From: Meridianimarinicoccus marinus
GTDB taxonomy: Bacteria > Pseudomonadota > Alphaproteobacteria > Rhodobacterales > Rhodobacteraceae
Assembly: GCF_040689105.1 (NCBI RefSeq)
Contig: NZ_JBFBVU010000022.1
Span: 1 to 64,000 of the forward strand
Reading direction: 5' to 3'
DNA length: 64,000 nt
A model generated the notes under the pieces. The model was not told the DNA's origin and did not search any database. It saw only the letters and a program-made list of their open reading frames with translations. A program made the position numbers and the translations under genes. Shown here piece after piece: positions 60,421 to 64,000 of the stretch (the stretch's first letter is position 1; each line of letters opens with the position of its first letter).

Positions 60421-61820
60421 TCCCTGGACCGCGCGCCGGTGGCGCTGGCTGCATCATCGGCATAGGCCATAGGCCGGCTGGCCGTGGCGGCAGGGATGGC
60501 CCTTCCGTCGCCCACCGGCCCTTTGCGCAGTAGATCATAGATGTAGTAGATTCCGAACGTCATCAGGATCATGTAGACCACGAAATATACTGTGAGCGAA
60601 ATCAGAACGTCGCCGGTGGTCAAAGACGGGGTCACCGCGTCCTTGGTGCGCAGAATGCCGTAGACCACCCACGGCTGGCGGCCAACCTCCGCTGTGTACC
60701 AGCCGCTGATCACAGCTATGAAACCGGACGGAAACGACAGGAACGCGGCCCACAGGAACCAGCGCGACGTCTCCAGCTTGCCCAACAGGCGCAACAGATT
60801 GCCGCCCCAGGATACGGTCAGCATGATCAGCCCCATGCAAACCATGATGCGGAAGCCGAAAAACGGTATCATTACCGGCGGCCGGTCCTCGACGGGAAAC
60901 GCATCCAGCCCCACCTCTTTCGAGGTCCAGTTGCCCGAGGCGATGAAACTGCCAAGCTTCGGAATTTCAATCGCGAACCGGTTGCGCTGCTCAGCCTCAT
61001 CCGGCCAGGCGATCAGCACCTCTGAAGCGGGTTGTTGCGTCTGCCAGCGCGCTTCGATGGCGGCGAATTTCGCCGGCTGGTGCTTCAGAACATAAACCCC
61101 GGCCAGATGGCCGAAGTACAGCTGCACCGGGATCAGAACGGCAGCAAGCCCGAGGCCCCAGTGCAGCATCACCCGGCCCTCGGACAGGTGCACGCGACGC
61201 AGGAAATACCAGGCACCGGTGGCCGCAACGCACATTGCGGTGGTCAGGAACGCGGCCAGCAACATGTGAGACCAGCGCACCATCATCACCGGTCCCAGGA
61301 CGATCTCGCGCCAGTCCGCTGGGATGATCCTGCCGTCAACAATCTCGTGGCCGACCGGCACCTGCATCCATGAATTGTTGGCCAGTATCCAGAACGACGA
61401 AAGGACCGTTCCAAGTGAAACCATGCAGCAAGCGAACAGGTAAAAGCCTGGCGAAACCCGGTCGCGCCCCAGCAGCATCACGCCAAAGAAACTGGCTTCG
61501 AGCATGAAAGCGGTAAACGCCTCGTACCCCAGGAGAGGTCCCTGGATCGAGCCGGTCTTTTCCGCCAATACGCCCCAGTTGGTGCCGAACTGAAAAGCCA
61601 TGACGATGCCGGTCACCACGCCCATGCCGAAGGAGACCGCGAAGACCTTGAGCCAGAAATCGAAGACCCGCCGATAAACAAGATTTCCCGTCGCCAGCCG
61701 CATGCCCTCGATCGCCGTCAGCCACGCCGCCAGCCCGATGGTGAAGGCCGGAAAGATGATGTGAAAGGTGATCACGAAACCAAACTGGATGCGCGACAAG
61801 ATGACGGGGTCGAGTTCCAA
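60417..61820 (-). CDS. cydA: Cytochrome bd-type quinol oxidase subunit I
   Basis: A 467-residue membrane subunit that carries haems b558, b595 and d. SRIQFGFVITFHIIFPAFTI holds an N-terminal haem-ligand His. GTNWGVLAEKTGSIQGPLLGYEAFTAFMLEASFFG and GRQPWVVYGILRTKDAVTP are signature blocks. The Q-loop is short, as in the cyanide-insensitive (CioA) branch. I place the start at TTG 61820 because AGGAG lies seven bases upstream and translation then opens with LELDPVILSRIQ; an ATG at 61889 adds an unconserved leader. It can serve respiration at low oxygen or under inhibitor stress. Confidence 0.92.
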   Translation of the reverse strand: MELDPVILSRIQFGFVITFHIIFPAFTIGLAAWLTAIEGMRLATGNLVYRRVFDFWLKVFAVSFGMGVVTGIVMAFQFGTNWGVLAEKTGSIQGPLLGYEAFTAFMLEASFFGVMLLGRDRVSPGFYLFACCMVSLGTVLSSFWILANNSWMQVPVGHEIVDGRIIPADWREIVLGPVMMVRWSHMLLAAFLTTAMCVAATGAWYFLRRVHLSEGRVMLHWGLGLAAVLIPVQLYFGHLAGVYVLKHQPAKFAAIEARWQTQQPASEVLIAWPDEAEQRNRFAIEIPKLGSFIASGNWTSKEVGLDAFPVEDRPPVMIPFFGFRIMVCMGLIMLTVSWGGNLLRLLGKLETSRWFLWAAFLSFPSGFIAVISGWYTAEVGRQPWVVYGILRTKDAVTPSLTTGDVLISLTVYFVVYMILMTFGIYYIYDLLRKGPVGDGRAIPAATASRPMAYADDAASATGARSRE

Positions 61821-61904
61821 ATGCGTGCTCCTGTGTCTCGGCGGGCCGAAGCCGGACCATTTGTTTGCGGTCTCGTCTAGCCCCAGCACTTAGACCATGG
61901 CGCT

Positions 61905-62460
61905 GCTCTGCCTGGGAGGCCAAGCGGGTGAGGTGAAACCGGCGGCCACCGCCAGCTCCTGCGAGCCGCCCTGCATGGAGCCGGTCACCCCGCCGCCGGT
62001 GCCGCCGTCGACCAGAGCTGTTCGCCGGTGGTGCTGTCAAGCGCATAGAAACTACTGCCGACATTACCAAATCATGTGAAACCGCCGTCTGTGGGGGTCA
62101 TGTCGCAAGCCTCCGGATAGCGAATCTTGGCCCGCCACGCCCACGCGCCGGTATCGGCGTCGATCGCAAAGACCCAGCCTTGCCAACCCTCGTCTCCCTG
62201 AATCGGCTCGCCAAGCGCGTGCATTGGATTGAGCGTCGCCATGCCCATCCAAGGTGCCCCGATGGATGCTCTCTCGCGCTCCTTGCTGTCAGACATCGTA
62301 ACCTCGTAAACCAGTCAACCCCGCCAATGGGTATCAGACTGGCTCCAGGCACAATGGCCGCCCCGTTCCATTCGGCGCCACCGCCCGCGCCGGGGCAGAA
62401 TGGAACTGGCTTGCCAACCTCGAACGGAACCGGGCGGTCGCTGTATCCCAGGCTTTGGTA
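61905..62460 (-). pseudogene. PQQ-dependent dehydrogenase C-terminal relic
   Basis: On the minus strand, successive frames spell the C-terminal part of a quinoprotein dehydrogenase: FEVGKPVPFCPGAGGGAEWN and IPIGGVDWF, then after a shift GWQGWVFAIDADTGAWAWRA and CDMTPTDGGFT with an in-frame TGA, then FGNVGSSFYALDSTTGEQLW, then GGGVTGSMQGGSQELAVAAG. At least two frameshifts and one stop make it non-functional. It is clearly a different member from the intact enzyme at 18.4-20.1 kb, and the N-terminal two thirds are gone. Confidence 0.75.
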
Positions 62461-63223
62461 GCAAATGCACCAAAAGATTGACCGGACGCCCACAAAAGAA
62501 CGTAATAGGAACATATATTGCCTTCGGAGGCTCGGATAGCCCAGCATTTTCTCTTGTCTGCGGCGGCGCGGACCTTGTCTCTCAAGGCGATCTTCTCCGC
62601 GGGCAAAGAGGGGGCCTATGGCCACCCGCTGCGCGATTTGAGGGCAGCGCGCGTGGCGATGACCGTTCGGAAGCGATCATTCCCGACGTGCCATGGCATC
62701 CAGTTCGCCAAGCAGCCCCGGAAAGCGGAACATCGCAAATGCTGTCGCTGCGACGTTGAACAAGGGCGATGAGGCAATCACTCCTGGGCCACCGGGTTGT
62801 CAGGTCGACAGTTTGAAGTTCCAGGGCCGGGGTTCGTCAATCCGGACTTGGGGATGCGCTGAGGCGACGGCGTCAAGCGTTGCCTCGAGATCCGTCAGGT
62901 CGGCAGACGGGCCGGCAAGATCCTGCCGTCCGGACAGGGCGCTGCATCCGTTCACGTTGCGCCTCATTTCCGCCGATGGTAGCCGATGCCCCAAGCGCCG
63001 CAGAACGCGCAGAACCGACGGCATACAGGCTTGAACATCCCAACAGAGAACGGGCGGGCACGGCCCCGCTTCCCCGGGCACATCCGCGCACCGGTCCAAG
63101 CTGCACGTCTCACATCAACGGAATCTTCACCAGGTTCTGAACACCTTCCATCCGCTCGCCGATCGGTTTTTTCGGAAAGCGCGGCGAGGCTGGCTCGGCC
63201 TGAAACGTGAAAAGGACAGCAAT
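62461..63223. other. 763-base stretch without recognisable genes
   Basis: Between the PQQ dehydrogenase relic and the serralysin-like gene. Several short frames occur on both strands, but none has a ribosome site, family motif or continuity with neighbours. The last 30 bases carry AAAAGGACAGC, the ribosome site of the protease gene. It may contain more decayed gene DNA. Confidence 0.4.
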
Positions 63224-64000
63224 ATGATCGGCACGGCAGAACGGGCGTCAGTATCAGGACATCGCGGAATTGGGCTTGCCTTGGACCCTCTGAACCTGGG
63301 CGACTTCGACAAGGGCGGCAGCAAGGGCAAGACCCAGGACAGTGGCAAGGGCGGCGGCAAGGGCCGACAAAGCGATCCCGTTGCCGTCGACGATTTCGGG
63401 ACCGGCTTCAGCGTCTTGTCGGATACGGTGCTGCATACCGGCGATGTCCTGCAGAACGACCATGACCCGGATCTGGACACCTTCGCGATCACCGGCTTCG
63501 ACGATTCCGGAACCCTTGGCTTGTTGGCGTTCGAGAGCGGCGGCGTCTTCCACTACGATCCCAATGGCCAGTTCGACTGGCTGGCGCCGGGCGAAAAAGC
63601 CTTTGACACGTTCACCTATGTCATCACCGATGCCGGTGGGCGGCAGAGCACGGCAACCGTCACGATTGCGGTTACCGGTGCCGAAACACCTGGCGAAACC
63701 GGCACCGGCGATCCGACTGGCGGCGGGGATCCCGTGGCAGCGCCGAACTATGTCGAGGCCATCCTTGTCGACGCCACGGCCAACCGCCTCAACCTGCCCG
63801 GCGCGCTCGGCAGTTCCGCTACCGTCACGTTCTCATTTGCCACCGCGACACCGGACTACTACGCCGCCGGAAGCGCGCCCCATGATGCATTTTCCGAGTT
63901 CACCGACGCCCAGAAAGCAGCCGCCCGCGGCATCCTGGCGAGCGTGTCGGAATTCACCGGGCTGTCATTCATCGAAGCAACCGGCAGCGATGCGCAAATG
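63224..64000 (+). CDS. Serralysin-like (M10) secreted protease, N-terminal part (cut by window edge)
   Basis: The first 259 residues of a larger secreted protein; AAAAGGACAGCAAT precedes ATG 63224. No Sec signal is visible, as expected for type I secretion. Residues about 25-50 are Gly/Lys/Asp-rich (GDFDKGGSKGKTQDSGKGGG). A cadherin/VCBS-like beta domain spans about 55-150 (VLQNDHDPDLDTFAITGFDD, FHYDPNGQFDWL). A Gly/Thr/Pro linker leads into a region resembling the start of serralysin catalytic domains: VTFSFATATPDYY and FTDAQKAAARGILASVSEFT. The zinc motif and RTX repeats would lie beyond the edge, so the assignment is incomplete. Confidence 0.65.
   Translation, partial: MIGTAERASVSGHRGIGLALDPLNLGDFDKGGSKGKTQDSGKGGGKGRQSDPVAVDDFGTGFSVLSDTVLHTGDVLQNDHDPDLDTFAITGFDDSGTLGLLAFESGGVFHYDPNGQFDWLAPGEKAFDTFTYVITDAGGRQSTATVTIAVTGAETPGETGTGDPTGGGDPVAAPNYVEAILVDATANRLNLPGALGSSATVTFSFATATPDYYAAGSAPHDAFSEFTDAQKAAARGILASVSEFTGLSFIEATGSDAQM

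Noticed and set aside
1..64000. tRNA, rRNA, CRISPR arrays, riboswitches or phage attachment sites
   Set aside because: Reading through the window I found no cloverleaf, spaced repeats or duplicated att-like sequence that could be supported. A covariance-model scan (tRNAscan/Infernal) would be decisive.

Overview
The window is GC-rich, densely coded DNA of alphaproteobacterial type. Its gene content fits a Rhodobacterales (roseobacter/Paracoccaceae) chromosome: PQQ alcohol-dehydrogenase machinery, HisD-family sulfonate/polyol-type dehydrogenases, a CioAB/CydAB oxidase, a serralysin-like protease and many ATGA-overlapped operons. I read no tRNA, rRNA or CRISPR array. Taxonomy is inferred from gene content only. 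|| Region 1 (1-11.5 kb) is a catabolic cluster. It holds the tail of a HisD-family dehydrogenase, an SDR, a LacI regulator, three tandem double-NTF2/SnoaL-like paralogues, a bicupin, a MetE-like zinc methyltransferase, an alpha/beta hydrolase and an RraA-like aldolase. A convergent second HisD-family dehydrogenase and a further SDR follow. The gene set suggests oxidation and demethylation of an unidentified small organic substrate. Region 2 (11.5-16.3 kb) is a YhaO/YhaN (SbcD/SbcC-like) nuclease-ATPase pair. Region 3 (16.4-23.8 kb) is a PQQ-dependent alcohol oxidation locus: cupredoxin-like protein, ankyrin protein, dihaem cytochrome c, a quinoprotein dehydrogenase with the Asp signature of lanthanide enzymes, a beta-propeller and an ABC transporter. 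|| Region 4 (23.9-28.8 kb) encodes a membrane protein followed by four exported proteins: a YjiK-like propeller, a tyrosine-phosphatase-like protein, a kinase-like protein and a metallophosphoesterase. It could be an envelope phospho-transfer module. Region 5 (28.9-33.6 kb) has an aldose epimerase and an opposite-strand operon of a small membrane protein, an exported caspase and two exported SUMF1-fold proteins. Region 6 (33.6-39.9 kb) has a sugar-nucleotide epimerase and a 1,596-residue glycosyltransferase/sulfotransferase fusion. Region 7 (40-44.9 kb) has an FtsX-type ABC exporter with a His-rich loop, a DUF3299 protein and a Tat-exported amidohydrolase. || Region 8 (45.4-52.6 kb) begins with a dead IS3 element, then an operon of two OsmC proteins, a CzcO-like flavoprotein, a cupin and a methyltransferase, facing a CadC-like regulator. 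Region 9 (52.9-55.2 kb) is a transposon graveyard with IS3, IS110, IS21 and IS256 relics. Region 10 (55.3-58.8 kb) contains a cysteine synthase, a TetR repressor with two matching palindromic operators, and a YgjV/DsrE/rhodanese operon ending in a clear terminator. The right end holds a cNMP-binding relic, a bd-type quinol oxidase, a broken PQQ dehydrogenase and the start of a serralysin-like protease cut by the window edge.
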